From NCBI GenBank assembly GCA_009705225.1, contig WLCQ01000005.1, forward strand, positions 1 through 42,708: 42,708 bases of DNA, read 5' to 3'. Of the stretch, positions 27,287 to 36,852 are shown piece by piece (positions within the stretch are counted from its first letter, which is position 1; each line of letters begins with the position of its first letter). The notes below the pieces were generated by a model that was given only the letters and a program-made list of their open reading frames with translations, was not told the origin of the DNA and searched no databases. The DNA comes from Actinomycetota bacterium (GTDB lineage Bacteria; Actinomycetota; Acidimicrobiia; Acidimicrobiales; Acidimicrobilacustridaceae). Position numbers and translations under genes: made by a program.

Positions 27287-28144
27287 GTCCTGTTCGCGCA
27301 GGAACTGTTCGAGCTCGGCTGCGAGATCATCGCCGCTCGGCAGGGGAGCCGACGGGGTCGTGTCGATGATTGCGTCGACCTGCTCCTCCAATTGTCGAAC
27401 CATAGCCACGTGTTCCTCGCTGTTCGACACAAGTCCATCGAGACGGTTCCGGGTGGACCGTGCATCCTCGACGAGCGAACCGAGGGGGAACTGGAGTCCG
27501 GCGATCGAGCGGAGTCCTTCGATGAGAGCGAATGCTCCCTCGGGGTAGGGCATTCCGGCTGCGTAGTGCGGAATCTGAGCCCAGAGGCCGGTGGCGGGAA
27601 GGCCCTCGTCGCCGCAGCAGCGCTCTATCGCAGCATGGACTCCGGCAGGGACGTCGATCCGGCCCTGGATGTTGCCGATGCGTGTTGCGAGGTCAACAGT
27701 GGTTGCGGTGGAGACGAGCCGGGTGGCCCGTGTGTGAGGCACCGGGGCTGGGTACGCCCCGAGGCCGAAGACCGTGGAGACGCCGAACTGGTGGGCGAGA
27801 TCGACAACGGCTGAAGAGAATGCCCGCCAGCGATGATCGGGTTCGACGCCGACGAGAAAAAGCACTTCGTTGCCAACCCGGTCGACGGCGGCTCGCAGTT
27901 CGATCGATGGCCAGGTCAGCCCGGTGTTGATGCCATCGAGGAGATGCATCGTTGGCCGCCGGGACCGGTGGTCGAGCAGCGAATCGGTATCGAAAACTGC
28001 GAGGGTCACGGTGTCGAGATCCTCGAGCATGGTCCCGAGGGCATTCGCCGAAGCGAATCCGGCGTCGATCCAACCGTCGAGACCCAGTATGAGTGAGGGC
28101 GAGTCGAGCTCGGGGGACTCGAGAAGCTCGTACAGCTCAGCCAT
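27284..28144 (-). CDS. PAC2 (proteasome assembly chaperone) family protein
   Basis: MAELYELLESPELDSPSLILGLDGWIDAGFASANALGTMLEDLDTVTLAVFDTDSLLDHRSRRP..; PAC2 family. Start moved to ATG 28144; the upstream part of the long ORF overlaps the phosphotransferase gene. Confidence 0.88.
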   Translation of the reverse strand: MAELYELLESPELDSPSLILGLDGWIDAGFASANALGTMLEDLDTVTLAVFDTDSLLDHRSRRPTMHLLDGINTGLTWPSIELRAAVDRVGNEVLFLVGVEPDHRWRAFSSAVVDLAHQFGVSTVFGLGAYPAPVPHTRATRLVSTATTVDLATRIGNIQGRIDVPAGVHAAIERCCGDEGLPATGLWAQIPHYAAGMPYPEGAFALIEGLRSIAGLQFPLGSLVEDARSTRNRLDGLVSNSEEHVAMVRQLEEQVDAIIDTTPSAPLPSGDDLAAELEQFLREQD

Positions 28145-29189
28145 GACGTGATCCGATCTTTCCCTGGAGTGCGGCCATTCCAGCTTCTCCGAGCGCTGCG
28201 ACCTGTGAGGTGAACGGGTCGTCGTCGGTCGCGGCTGTGCCCATGGCCCCAGCTCGGTAACGCACCAGCACGCCCTGAAGGATGCACGCGAGTTTCCAGT
28301 ACCCGAGGGCGACGTAGTACCCGATATCCGAAAGATCGCGGCCGGTGCGAGCGGCGTACATCGTGAGGAGTTCCTGACGCGAGGAGAAGCCCTCGACCGT
28401 CGAGCCCTGGGGGAGACCGATGGAGACCGCATCGTCCGCCTCTGTCCAGTACACGAGCATGAGACCCACGTCGGCGAGTGGGTCGCCGAGGGTGCAGAGC
28501 TCCCAATCGAGCACGGCTGCGATCGAGCCGTCGGGGTTGAGGATGCAGTTGTCGAGTCGGTAATCACCATGAACGATGGTTGCCGGTCCTTGCGTGGGAA
28601 CCGAAGAGATGAGTCGAGCGTGGAGTTCCTCAATGACCGGAACTTCGGAGTCCTTTGTGGCCTCCCACTGCTTATGCCAGCGTGCAAGTTGCCGTTCGAC
28701 GTAGGACTCCCGCCGACCGAGATCGCTTAGACCAACCGCGTCGATATCGACCTCGTGGATCGATCCGAGCACATTGATCAGATTCTCTCCGGCAGCTTGG
28801 CGGCCTGCCGTCGGCATCGATGTCGCTGCGGCAACATCACGGGCGATGATGCCGTCGACATTCTCCATGACGTAGAAGGGGGCGCCGTTGACTGAGAGGT
28901 CATCGCAGAATCCAACGAGCGGTGCGACCGGGACGGCAGTGGGTGCAAGCGCCGAGATGATCCGGTGCTCCCTTCCCATGTCGTGTGCCGTGGCGAGCAC
29001 GTGTCCGAGCGGCGGTCGACGAAGCACCCAGCGCCCTCCTGCGGCGTCCTCGAGTCGATAGGTGAGGTTGGAGAGTCCACCGGTGATGAGCTCAAAGGAG
29101 AGGGGCGCGGTGAGGCCGGGGACGCGTTCAGACATCCATTTGGTGATTGGTGCTGCGCTGATGCCTGCGACTTCGACGTTGGGTTCCAC
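28137..29189 (-). CDS. Phosphotransferase family protein (APH/ACAD10-like kinase fold)
   Basis: FELITGGLSNLTYRLEDAAGGRWVLRRPP, IVHGDYRLDNCILNPDGSIAAVLDWELCTLGDPLADVG. GTG start at 29189 preceded by GGGAGGA. Confidence 0.9.
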   Translation of the reverse strand: MEPNVEVAGISAAPITKWMSERVPGLTAPLSFELITGGLSNLTYRLEDAAGGRWVLRRPPLGHVLATAHDMGREHRIISALAPTAVPVAPLVGFCDDLSVNGAPFYVMENVDGIIARDVAAATSMPTAGRQAAGENLINVLGSIHEVDIDAVGLSDLGRRESYVERQLARWHKQWEATKDSEVPVIEELHARLISSVPTQGPATIVHGDYRLDNCILNPDGSIAAVLDWELCTLGDPLADVGLMLVYWTEADDAVSIGLPQGSTVEGFSSRQELLTMYAARTGRDLSDIGYYVALGYWKLACILQGVLVRYRAGAMGTAATDDDPFTSQVAALGEAGMAALQGKIGSRHG

Positions 29190-29266
29190 GTGTCCTCCCT
29201 TGGGTCCTGACACGCTACCGGTCGGTGGGCGTCGTGGCGTCGTGAGTCGGCCCCTATCCTGAAGGT

Positions 29267-29977
29267 GTGACCTTCGATACGACCGACGCAACATTTCAGA
29301 CCGATGTGCTTGAACGATCGCTCACCACGCCGGTGATCGTGGACCTCTGGGCGCCCTGGTGCGGACCCTGCACCACGCTCGGTCCGATCCTCGAGAAAGT
29401 CGTGGCCGAGACCGATGGAGCGGTTGTGCTCGCCAAGGTGAACGTGGACGAGAACCCACAGATCGCCCAGGCGTTCAAGGCACAGAGCATCCCCGCAGTG
29501 CACACGATCATTGACGGCAAAGTCGGTCCGGGGTTCCTCGGGGCCCGTCCGGAGTCCGAGGTCCGCGAGTTCGTGCAGTCGATCCTGCCGAATCGGGAAC
29601 TGACCGATGTCGAGAAGTTGCGCGAGATCGGCGACGAGGAGTCCCTGCTGGCGGCGCTCGAACTCGAGCCCGCTGATGAACTCACGATCTGCGACCTCGC
29701 AGAGCTCTATGCGGGAGATTCCCGGTTCGAGGAGGCACTGCGTCTTCTTGATCGCATTCCGGAATCGGCTGATTCCCGGCGGATCGCTGCATACGCGCGC
29801 AGCGAGGGCCGATACGCCACGGATGAGTCGATCATGGATCGACTCGGACAGCTTCTTGACGAGGTCAAGGGTGACGACGACGCGCGTCGCGAGTTTCTTG
29901 ATCTTCTCGAGCTTCTCGGCCCCGAGGATCCGCGCACCGCTGGTTTGCGTCGCCAGCTCACTTCAAGACTTTTCTGA
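29267..29977 (+). CDS. Thioredoxin-domain protein with C-terminal TPR-like extension (CnoX/YbbN-like)
   Basis: VIVDLWAPWCGPCTTLGPILEKV thioredoxin active site; C-terminal helical region (LAELYAGDSRFEEALRLLDRIPE). Confidence 0.88.
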   Translation: MTFDTTDATFQTDVLERSLTTPVIVDLWAPWCGPCTTLGPILEKVVAETDGAVVLAKVNVDENPQIAQAFKAQSIPAVHTIIDGKVGPGFLGARPESEVREFVQSILPNRELTDVEKLREIGDEESLLAALELEPADELTICDLAELYAGDSRFEEALRLLDRIPESADSRRIAAYARSEGRYATDESIMDRLGQLLDEVKGDDDARREFLDLLELLGPEDPRTAGLRRQLTSRLF

Positions 29978-30100
29978 GGCCTACTGCACCACCTCTTCGC
30001 CGAATCATTGGGCCCTTCCCGTTGTGATGAACGGGTCGTAGCCTGCCTCAGCTTCCCCGAGCACTGTCCGCACTGCGACACATGAACTCGAGGAATCCTG

Positions 30101-30775
30101 ATGCTCGACCAGATCACCGATGGAGTCCAACGTTTACGCACGCGATTCGGCGATCGATTCGTACTCATTGGCGCTTGCACTCTGGCAGGAGTTCTGCTCC
30201 TGAGCGGTGGCATGTTGCTCGCAGCACTGGCGAGTGGCTCTCCATCGGAGGATCAATCCTCCGCCGCTACTCCATTGCTTTTCGATCCGCCATCAACCAC
30301 AACCACTGTGCCGGCGCAGGTCACGGTGCACGTTCTCGGGGCCGTTCGGATGCCCGGAGTTCATCGGCTTCCGTTGGGTTCTCGCGTGGCCGACGCGATC
30401 GAGGCTGCGGGTGGCGTCGCCGACGACGTCGATATCGAACGAGTGAATCTCGCGGCAGCCCTCGCCGATGGGCAGCGCGTCTACATCACTCGTCGTGACC
30501 AGCCGAACGCGCCCGTTCTCGCACCTGACCCATTGGCCCCGTTGGGCGGCCACGAAGGGGGTTCAGCGCCCTCACCGTCAGCACGCGTTGATCTGAACGT
30601 GGCGAGCCAGGAGCAACTTGAGGTGCTCCCCGGCATCGGGCCATCCACGGCGGCTGCGATCCTCGAACTGCGTCGCCGAGTCGGTCGATTCGCCAGCGTG
30701 GACCAGCTCCTTGATGTGCGAGGAATCGGCGACGCGAAGCTGGGGGCGATCCGAGATCTCGTCATAGTCGGGTGA
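30101..30775 (+). CDS. comEA: ComEA family DNA-binding competence protein
   Basis: One TM; SLBB-like VTVHVLGAVRMPGVHRLPLGSRVADAIEAAGGV; HhH RVDLNVASQEQLEVLPGIGPSTAAAILELR. Confidence 0.93.
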   Translation: MLDQITDGVQRLRTRFGDRFVLIGACTLAGVLLLSGGMLLAALASGSPSEDQSSAATPLLFDPPSTTTTVPAQVTVHVLGAVRMPGVHRLPLGSRVADAIEAAGGVADDVDIERVNLAAALADGQRVYITRRDQPNAPVLAPDPLAPLGGHEGGSAPSPSARVDLNVASQEQLEVLPGIGPSTAAAILELRRRVGRFASVDQLLDVRGIGDAKLGAIRDLVIVG

Positions 30776-32589
30776 TCAGCCTTCCCGGACAGCGGGTGGG
30801 GTCCGGGCGGAGGCGCCTACATGCGGATTCGTGGGCGGTCTCCCTCGCCGTGGCTGCGTTCGTTGGTGCGATGCATCCGCTGCCGGTTCCCGTCTGGGTC
30901 GCAGCATCGGCTCTGATCGCAACGATGGTCGTCGCACGACCCTTGCCACTCATCCTCGGCGTCACCATGCTCAGTTGTTCCCTCGCCTCTCAGGCAGTCG
31001 CTGGCTCGCACCCTCTTCCTCAGGGCCAGTTCAACGGAATCGTGCAACTCGCAACGGACCCAACGGTCGAACACGGCCGAGTGACGGCAGAAGTCCGAAC
31101 AGAGCAGGGACGTCTTCAGTTGAGCGCCGAATCCTCGATGGCCCGAGCGTTGGTTTCGGGAGCCGCAGGTGACCGGTTCGTCGCCGACGGGGGAATACGC
31201 GAGCTTCGATTTGCGATGCCGTGGCGGCATCTCCGCGGGGTACTTGAGGTGCGGAGCATCTCCTCAGCACTAGATCCAACGCCAGCTGTCGCCTTTGTGA
31301 ACAAGGTTCGCTCCGTCATTGCCACCGGCGCAAGGGTGCTGCCATCGGCTCTCCGACCAATCCAGCTCGGATTCGTCATCGGGGATGATCGCGGGACATC
31401 GCCAGTGGTTCGGTACGACTTCGAGAAGGCTGGTCTTGCGCATTTAATGGTGGTGAGCGGTGAGAACCTCGGGTTCCTACTGATCCTCGCCCGCCCAGTG
31501 CTTCGCGGCGCCGGGTTGCGCCGGCGGTTCATGTATTGCGCCGCGCTTCTGATGGTGTTCATGGCAATCACCAGATTCGAACCGTCGGTGTTGCGGGCTT
31601 CGGCGATGGCGGCGGTGCTGGCGATCACGATCCTCTCCGGTCGACCGGCCAGCAGCTTGCGGGTGCTGTCGCTTGCAGTGGTGGGAGTGGTTCTGCTCGA
31701 TCCGCTCATCGTGCACTCGATCGGATTCCGTCTCTCTGTAGCGGCGACAGCCGGAATCGTGTTGCTTGCCCGTCGACTTGCAGGAATCCTGCCGCTCCCG
31801 CGGTCCGTCGGCCTCGCACTCGCGGTTCCTGTATCCGCCCAGATTGGAGTCGCACCGATAGCGCTCTTCTCGTTTGGGCCCCCTTCGCTTCTTGCCATCC
31901 CCGCGAACGTTGCTGCCGCTCCCGCCGCGGCATTCATCATGATGTGGGGGAGCACTGTTGGTGTACTTGCCGGTTTTGTGCCTGACCTCCCAGCCTCGCT
32001 GTTGTTCTGGCCTGATCGGATCGCTCTGGAGTGGGTGACCGGTGTCGCGTCTGTCGCCGCTGAGAATCGAATCGGGCCGTTTGTTGGAGCTGCAGCAGTA
32101 GCTCTGGTCGTGATGATCGGAATTCGGGCCATTCGCCGCAGGAGCGAACGATGGATGCTTCTGCTGTTCGCTCTTGTCGTGTTTCTCCCGCTCGTCGTCC
32201 AGGCACGAACGTTGATTGGGGCAGGAGAGGCAGGCTGTTTCGATGTTGCGCGGGCGCGAATCTGCCAGTCTTCGGGAGGTGACCACTTGGTCGTGGCCTC
32301 AGTTGGCGGCGACGCGGACGTCACCGCCCTACTTTCGCGCCTCGACTCCCGAGGCATCGATCGGATCGACCTCCTGATCAGGACGAGTTCCTCCGCATCT
32401 GCACGACGTGCGATTGCCGAACTCTCTGAGCGCCTTGATGTTCGCAGGCTCGTCAGCTTCGAGGACATAAGTGGCACGGAGCGAGCATCGGCGCAGAGTC
32501 TCAGAGTTGGCACGATCGCTGTGACCATTCGGCCATCCCGTGATCGACTTGAGGTGTCGATGATCGATGGTTTCGACGGCCCCCGCTGA
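30772..32589 (+). CDS. comEC: ComEC/Rec2 family DNA-uptake channel with degenerate C-terminal MBL-like region
   Basis: Competence domain (FVIGDDRGTSPVVRYDFEKAGLAHLMVVSGENLGFLLILARP), many TMs; GTGA overlap with comEA; C-terminal region lacks HxHxDH. Confidence 0.88.
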   Translation: MISLPGQRVGSGRRRLHADSWAVSLAVAAFVGAMHPLPVPVWVAASALIATMVVARPLPLILGVTMLSCSLASQAVAGSHPLPQGQFNGIVQLATDPTVEHGRVTAEVRTEQGRLQLSAESSMARALVSGAAGDRFVADGGIRELRFAMPWRHLRGVLEVRSISSALDPTPAVAFVNKVRSVIATGARVLPSALRPIQLGFVIGDDRGTSPVVRYDFEKAGLAHLMVVSGENLGFLLILARPVLRGAGLRRRFMYCAALLMVFMAITRFEPSVLRASAMAAVLAITILSGRPASSLRVLSLAVVGVVLLDPLIVHSIGFRLSVAATAGIVLLARRLAGILPLPRSVGLALAVPVSAQIGVAPIALFSFGPPSLLAIPANVAAAPAAAFIMMWGSTVGVLAGFVPDLPASLLFWPDRIALEWVTGVASVAAENRIGPFVGAAAVALVVMIGIRAIRRRSERWMLLLFALVVFLPLVVQARTLIGAGEAGCFDVARARICQSSGGDHLVVASVGGDADVTALLSRLDSRGIDRIDLLIRTSSSASARRAIAELSERLDVRRLVSFEDISGTERASAQSLRVGTIAVTIRPSRDRLEVSMIDGFDGPR

Positions 32590-32614
32590 TGACCAGCGGC
32601 GGTAGGGTCAGGCC

Positions 32615-33445
32615 GTGAATCTCGACCTCGGAACCACTCGCTTCGACATCACCCATCGTGCGGTGGTCATGGGAATTCTCAATCGCACGCCCGATTCTTT
32701 CTATGACCAGGGTTCGTACTACCAATTCGATGATTTCCTCCGCAAGGCTGAACAGTTGGTCATCGATGGCGCCGACTTTCTCGACGTCGGCGGGGTGAAG
32801 GCGGGTCCGGGTGAAGAGGTCACAGAGGCCGAGGAGCTCGAACGTGTGGTGCCGGCGGTTGAGGCGCTGCATGCCCGGTTTGATCTGCCGCTCTCCGTCG
32901 ACACGTGGCGCGCTTCAGTAGCGAAGGCATGTTTCGATGCTGGTGCGGTGGTGGGAAACGACATCAGCGGGTTTGCTGACCCGGACTACCTGGGGGTGTG
33001 TGCAGCATCCGGCGCCTCGGTCGTCGCCACCCATATTCGACTGCAGCCCCGAGTCCCGGACCCTGATCCGGTCTACGACGACCTCGTTCCGGATGTCTGT
33101 GCGTTTCTCCGCGATCGAGCAGCGCGCGCCGTGGCTGCCGGTATCCCGTCGGAGCGGGTCATGGTCGATGCCGGTCTCGATCTTGGAAAGACCGAGCTGC
33201 AATCGTTGGAGTTGTTGCGTCGTTCTGACGCCCTTGTCGCACTTGGGCATCCGGTGTTCCTCTCCGCTTCGAACAAACGATTCCTCTGGACCCTTCTCGA
33301 CGTCGAACGCGGATCTGCCGGCGACGGCACCATGGCAGCCCATTCGCTCGGGATCGCACTCGGGTGTCGAATCCTGCGATCCCACGATGTGCTGAACGGT
33401 CGGCGCGTCGCCGACATGATGGCCGAGATACTCCGGGCGGCTTGA
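32615..33445 (+). CDS. Dihydropteroate synthase-like protein, FolP2 type
   Basis: VVMGILNRTPDSFYDQGSYY, DFLDVGGVKAGPGEEV, LSVDTWRASVAKACFDAGA, MVDAGLDLGKTELQSLELLRR; motifs resemble mycobacterial FolP2. Confidence 0.85.
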   Translation: MNLDLGTTRFDITHRAVVMGILNRTPDSFYDQGSYYQFDDFLRKAEQLVIDGADFLDVGGVKAGPGEEVTEAEELERVVPAVEALHARFDLPLSVDTWRASVAKACFDAGAVVGNDISGFADPDYLGVCAASGASVVATHIRLQPRVPDPDPVYDDLVPDVCAFLRDRAARAVAAGIPSERVMVDAGLDLGKTELQSLELLRRSDALVALGHPVFLSASNKRFLWTLLDVERGSAGDGTMAAHSLGIALGCRILRSHDVLNGRRVADMMAEILRAA

Positions 33446-33449
33446 CCTC

Positions 33450-34499
33450 ATGAGTCCTTCACCGATCATTGTGCTGAAGGGAGGCGACGAGGTGCTCATG
33501 AGTGCGGGCCTCACCGACCTCATTCACGAACTGGTCGGCACGGATGACCGTGCCATGCTCGTCGAGGAACTACTCATCGACACGCACGTCACGCCCGACG
33601 ACGATGGGTATGACATCGGACGGCTCGTGGATGCCGCCCAAACTCCTCCGTTCCTCACGGATCGACGCATCATCGTGAGTCGTCACAGCGGGGTGTTCTC
33701 GACGAAGGAGGCCGTAGCCCCACTCGTGGCATACCTGAGTGACCCGCTCGAAACCAACACGGTCGTGTTGGTGTGGGAGAAGGATCCTCGTCCGCAGCGG
33801 CAGCCGAAGATTCCGGCTGTGCCCAAGTCACTCCTAGACGCAGTCACCGCCAGCGGGGGAACGGTTGTCGATACCTCGAGTGGAAGCGGCAAAGCCCAAG
33901 AGGGTTGGATCGTCGACCAGATCCGTTCGAGTTCAGTGAAATTCGATGCATCCGCACAGAAGTTGGTTGTCGATCACATCGGCAGCGACGTCGGTCGGAT
34001 TCCGGGCATCCTCACGACGCTCGAAGGAGTCTTTGCTCCTGGTTCTCGGCTCTCGGCGGCTGACGTCGAGCCATTCCTCGGAGCTGCTGGCGACGTTGCT
34101 CCGTGGGACCTCACCGATGCCATCGACAATGGAGATGTCAGCGCCGCGCTTGACTCCCTGCAGCGCATGCTGATCGGCGGAGAACGGCATCCGATACAGG
34201 TGCTCGCCACGTTGAGTTCTCATTACCTGCGCATGGCGCAACTCGATAGTCCGGATATCCGCGGTGAGAAAATGGCAGCAGAAGTGTTGGGGTTGAAGGG
34301 GAGCACCTTTCCGGCGAAGAAAGCATTGGCCGGCGCCCAGCGTCTGGGGTCGGTTCGCTTGGAGGAGTTCGTGGCGCTGCTCGCCCAAGCGGACCTTGAT
34401 CTCCATGGAGCGAAGAATTGGCCCCCGCCGCTCGTCGTCGAGGTTCTCGTTGCTCGACTCGCCGGTCGCAGCCGAGCGGCCCGTGGTTCGCGTCGCTGA
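33450..34499 (+). CDS. holA: DNA polymerase III subunit delta
   Basis: IIVLKGGDEVLMSAGLTDLIHELV..., DRRIIVSRHSGVF, DLTDAIDNGDVSAALDSLQRML; comEC-...-holA-rpsT context. Confidence 0.92.
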   Translation: MSPSPIIVLKGGDEVLMSAGLTDLIHELVGTDDRAMLVEELLIDTHVTPDDDGYDIGRLVDAAQTPPFLTDRRIIVSRHSGVFSTKEAVAPLVAYLSDPLETNTVVLVWEKDPRPQRQPKIPAVPKSLLDAVTASGGTVVDTSSGSGKAQEGWIVDQIRSSSVKFDASAQKLVVDHIGSDVGRIPGILTTLEGVFAPGSRLSAADVEPFLGAAGDVAPWDLTDAIDNGDVSAALDSLQRMLIGGERHPIQVLATLSSHYLRMAQLDSPDIRGEKMAAEVLGLKGSTFPAKKALAGAQRLGSVRLEEFVALLAQADLDLHGAKNWPPPLVVEVLVARLAGRSRAARGSRR

Positions 34500-34543
34500 C
34501 CGTATTTTGGTTGTCGCAGGTGTCGAGTCGACCCGGAGATGAC

Positions 34544-34572
34544 AAAGGGCCGGACATGAAGTCCGACCCTTT
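34544..34572. terminator. Probable bidirectional terminator between holA and rpsT
   Basis: AAAGGGCCGGAC-ATGAA-GTCCGACCCTTT stem-loop (one mismatch) between convergent genes; A/T flanks of the stem supply a short U-tract in both directions. Confidence 0.75.
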
Positions 34573-34611
34573 GAGGAGTTCCTGCGAGAGGCGCCCGATA
34601 CCGGGCGAGGT

Positions 34612-34881
34612 TCACTCGGCGTTCTGAGCTGAAGCGAGACGCTTCATGAGGCGACTCTTCCGGCGTGCTGCAGTGTTCTTGTGAATGACGCCCTTGGTGG
34701 CAGCGGTGTCGATTCGCTTGACGGCTTCACGGGTGACCTCAACAGCGTCGTCGGCGCCGGAATCGGTGGCGGCCATTGCCCGCTTGGTGCGGGTCCTCAG
34801 TTCGGAACGCACGGCCTTGTTACGAAGGCGGGCCTTCTCGCTCTGACGGTTGCGCTTGATCTGGCTCTTGATGTTGGCCAT
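34612..34881 (-). CDS. rpsT: 30S ribosomal protein S20
   Basis: [36 protein letters not shown]; start moved from ORF-track 34947 to ATG at 34881. Confidence 0.97.
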   Translation of the reverse strand: MANIKSQIKRNRQSEKARLRNKAVRSELRTRTKRAMAATDSGADDAVEVTREAVKRIDTAATKGVIHKNTAARRKSRLMKRLASAQNAE

Positions 34882-35056
34882 GAGACACCTTCGGCTTGAG
34901 ACACCCCGGATGGGGCTCGAACGGGGGAGATGGCACGGAGGTGCCACACACGAATTGGAAACTCTAGCTCACAGTGGCCGGATCGGCACAGTACGGAGCT
35001 CACGGGTCACGACAAGTAGTCTGCCGCACACCCCTCGTCCCAAGGAAAGCGTGCTC

Positions 35057-36841
35057 GTGGCCTCGCTCGACCGGTTCCGCAACCTGTGCATCATCGCCCA
35101 TATCGACCATGGAAAGTCGACTCTTGCCGACCGCCTGCTTGAACTGTGTGGCGCTGTCGACCCCCGTGAGATGCGAGCGCAGTACCTCGATTCGATGGAT
35201 ATCGAACGGGAACGTGGAATCACCATCAAGCTCCAGAGCGTTCGACTCGAACACCAGGGACACACGATCAATCTCATCGATACCCCGGGTCATGTCGATT
35301 TCGGATACGAGGTCAGCCGCTCGCTCGCCGCCTGCGAAGGGGCGATCCTTTTGGTTGATGCAGCCCAAGGAATCGAGGCGCAGACACTGGCGAATTGCTA
35401 TCTCGCCCTTGAAAACGATCTTGAGATCGTCGCCGCCCTCAACAAGATCGATCTTCCTGCTGCTGACCCCGATCGATATGCCGCGGAGATCGAGAAGGTC
35501 CTCGGCATCCCCGCCAATGAGATCCTGCGCATCAGCGCAAAGACCGGCGAAGGCGTCGAGGATTTGCTCAACGCCGTCGTCGAGCGCATTCCGCCGCCGG
35601 AGGGAGATCCCGATGCCCCCTTGCAAGGGCTGATCTTCGACTCACATTTCGATCAGTATCGAGGTGTCATTTCTTCGGTACGCGTCATGAACGGCACACT
35701 GACGACCGGCGCCCGATTGCGATTTGTCCAGGCTGGTGCTGTCTACAACGCCGAAGAGGTAGGCGTGCGGCGCCCGGATCCCACGCCGATCGCATCGCTC
35801 GGCGCTGGAGAGGTGGGGTATCTCATTGCTGGCATCAAAGATGTTGGTGAGGCACGGTCGGGCGAGACGATCACGACTGCTGCACATCCTGCACCTGCGT
35901 TGGAGGGTTATAAGGAACCCAAGCCGATGGTGTTCTGCGGGATCTACCCGATTGACGGGGATGAATTCCCGACACTACGCGAGGCGCTCGAAAAGCTGCG
36001 TCTGAACGACTCGAGTTACACGTTCCAGCCCGAGAGCTCCGGAGCGCTGGGTTTCGGATTCCGATGTGGTTTCCTCGGTCTGCTCCATATGGAAATCATT
36101 CGTGAGCGGCTCGAGCGTGAATTCAATCTCTCACTCATCGCCACTGCGCCCTCGGTGCAGTACGTCGTACATAAGGAAAATGGCGATGTCATCACGATTG
36201 ACAATCCCAGCGAGCTGCCACCGGCGACCGAGGTGGCCCACATCGAGGAGCCGTATCTTCGGGCAACGATCCTTACCCCGACTTCCTACACCGGCACGCT
36301 GATGGAGCTCTGCCAGAACCGTCGCGGTGAGATGATCAAGATTGAGTACTTGTCGCCTGAGCGGATGGAGCTGGTCTACGAGCTTCCGTTAGCCGAGGTG
36401 GTGACGGATTTCTTCGACCAGATGAAGAGTCGCACCCAGGGTTACGCAAGTCTCGATTACGAACCTTCGGAGTATCGCCAGTCGAATCTGGTGAAGGTCG
36501 ACATCCTGCTCAACGCTGTGCCGGTCGACGCTTTCAGCATGATCGTGCACAAGGACAAGTCCTATGGCTACGGGCTTCGGATGACCGAGAAGCTGAAGGA
36601 GCTCATCCCCAGACAGTTGTTCGATGTTCCGATCCAGGCAGCGATCGGTGGACGCATCATCGCCCGCGAAACGGTGAAGGCCAAGCGGAAGGATGTGCTC
36701 GCGAAGTGTTACGGCGGCGATATCAGCCGCAAGCGCAAGTTGCTCGAGAAGCAGAAGGAGGGCAAGAAGCGCATGAAGAACATCGGTCGGGTCGAAGTTC
36801 CCCAAGAGGCGTTCGTTTCGGCTCTCCGACTCGACGATTGA
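35057..36841 (+). CDS. lepA: Elongation factor 4 (LepA)
   Basis: [69 protein letters not shown] start at 35057 with AAGGAAA upstream (the ORF-track start at 34850 overlaps rpsT). Confidence 0.96.
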   Translation: MASLDRFRNLCIIAHIDHGKSTLADRLLELCGAVDPREMRAQYLDSMDIERERGITIKLQSVRLEHQGHTINLIDTPGHVDFGYEVSRSLAACEGAILLVDAAQGIEAQTLANCYLALENDLEIVAALNKIDLPAADPDRYAAEIEKVLGIPANEILRISAKTGEGVEDLLNAVVERIPPPEGDPDAPLQGLIFDSHFDQYRGVISSVRVMNGTLTTGARLRFVQAGAVYNAEEVGVRRPDPTPIASLGAGEVGYLIAGIKDVGEARSGETITTAAHPAPALEGYKEPKPMVFCGIYPIDGDEFPTLREALEKLRLNDSSYTFQPESSGALGFGFRCGFLGLLHMEIIRERLEREFNLSLIATAPSVQYVVHKENGDVITIDNPSELPPATEVAHIEEPYLRATILTPTSYTGTLMELCQNRRGEMIKIEYLSPERMELVYELPLAEVVTDFFDQMKSRTQGYASLDYEPSEYRQSNLVKVDILLNAVPVDAFSMIVHKDKSYGYGLRMTEKLKELIPRQLFDVPIQAAIGGRIIARETVKAKRKDVLAKCYGGDISRKRKLLEKQKEGKKRMKNIGRVEVPQEAFVSALRLDD

Positions 36842-36852
36842 GTTATTGGACT

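Noticed and set aside
27284-28687. 467-aa extended version of the PAC2 ORF
   Set aside because: N-terminal ~180 residues are the out-of-frame reading of the phosphotransferase gene; the PAC2 domain begins at ATG 28144.
29245-29266. Near-leaderless promoter (TATCCT) just before the thioredoxin GTG
   Set aside because: Plausible -10 but no recognisable -35; transcription start mapping would be required.
30018-30035. CCCGTT-GTGATG-AACGGG hairpin between the thioredoxin and comEA genes
   Set aside because: Short stem, no U-tract, co-directional genes; not enough to call a terminator.
31116-32528. 470-aa ORF on the minus strand opposite comEC
   Set aside because: Ser/Thr/Arg-rich low-information translation entirely antisense to a well-supported gene; typical high-GC shadow ORF.
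34850-35056. 69-residue N-terminal extension of LepA in the ORF track
   Set aside because: Overlaps rpsT start and intergenic DNA; conserved LepA start MA(S/T)LDR..RN matches GTG 35057.
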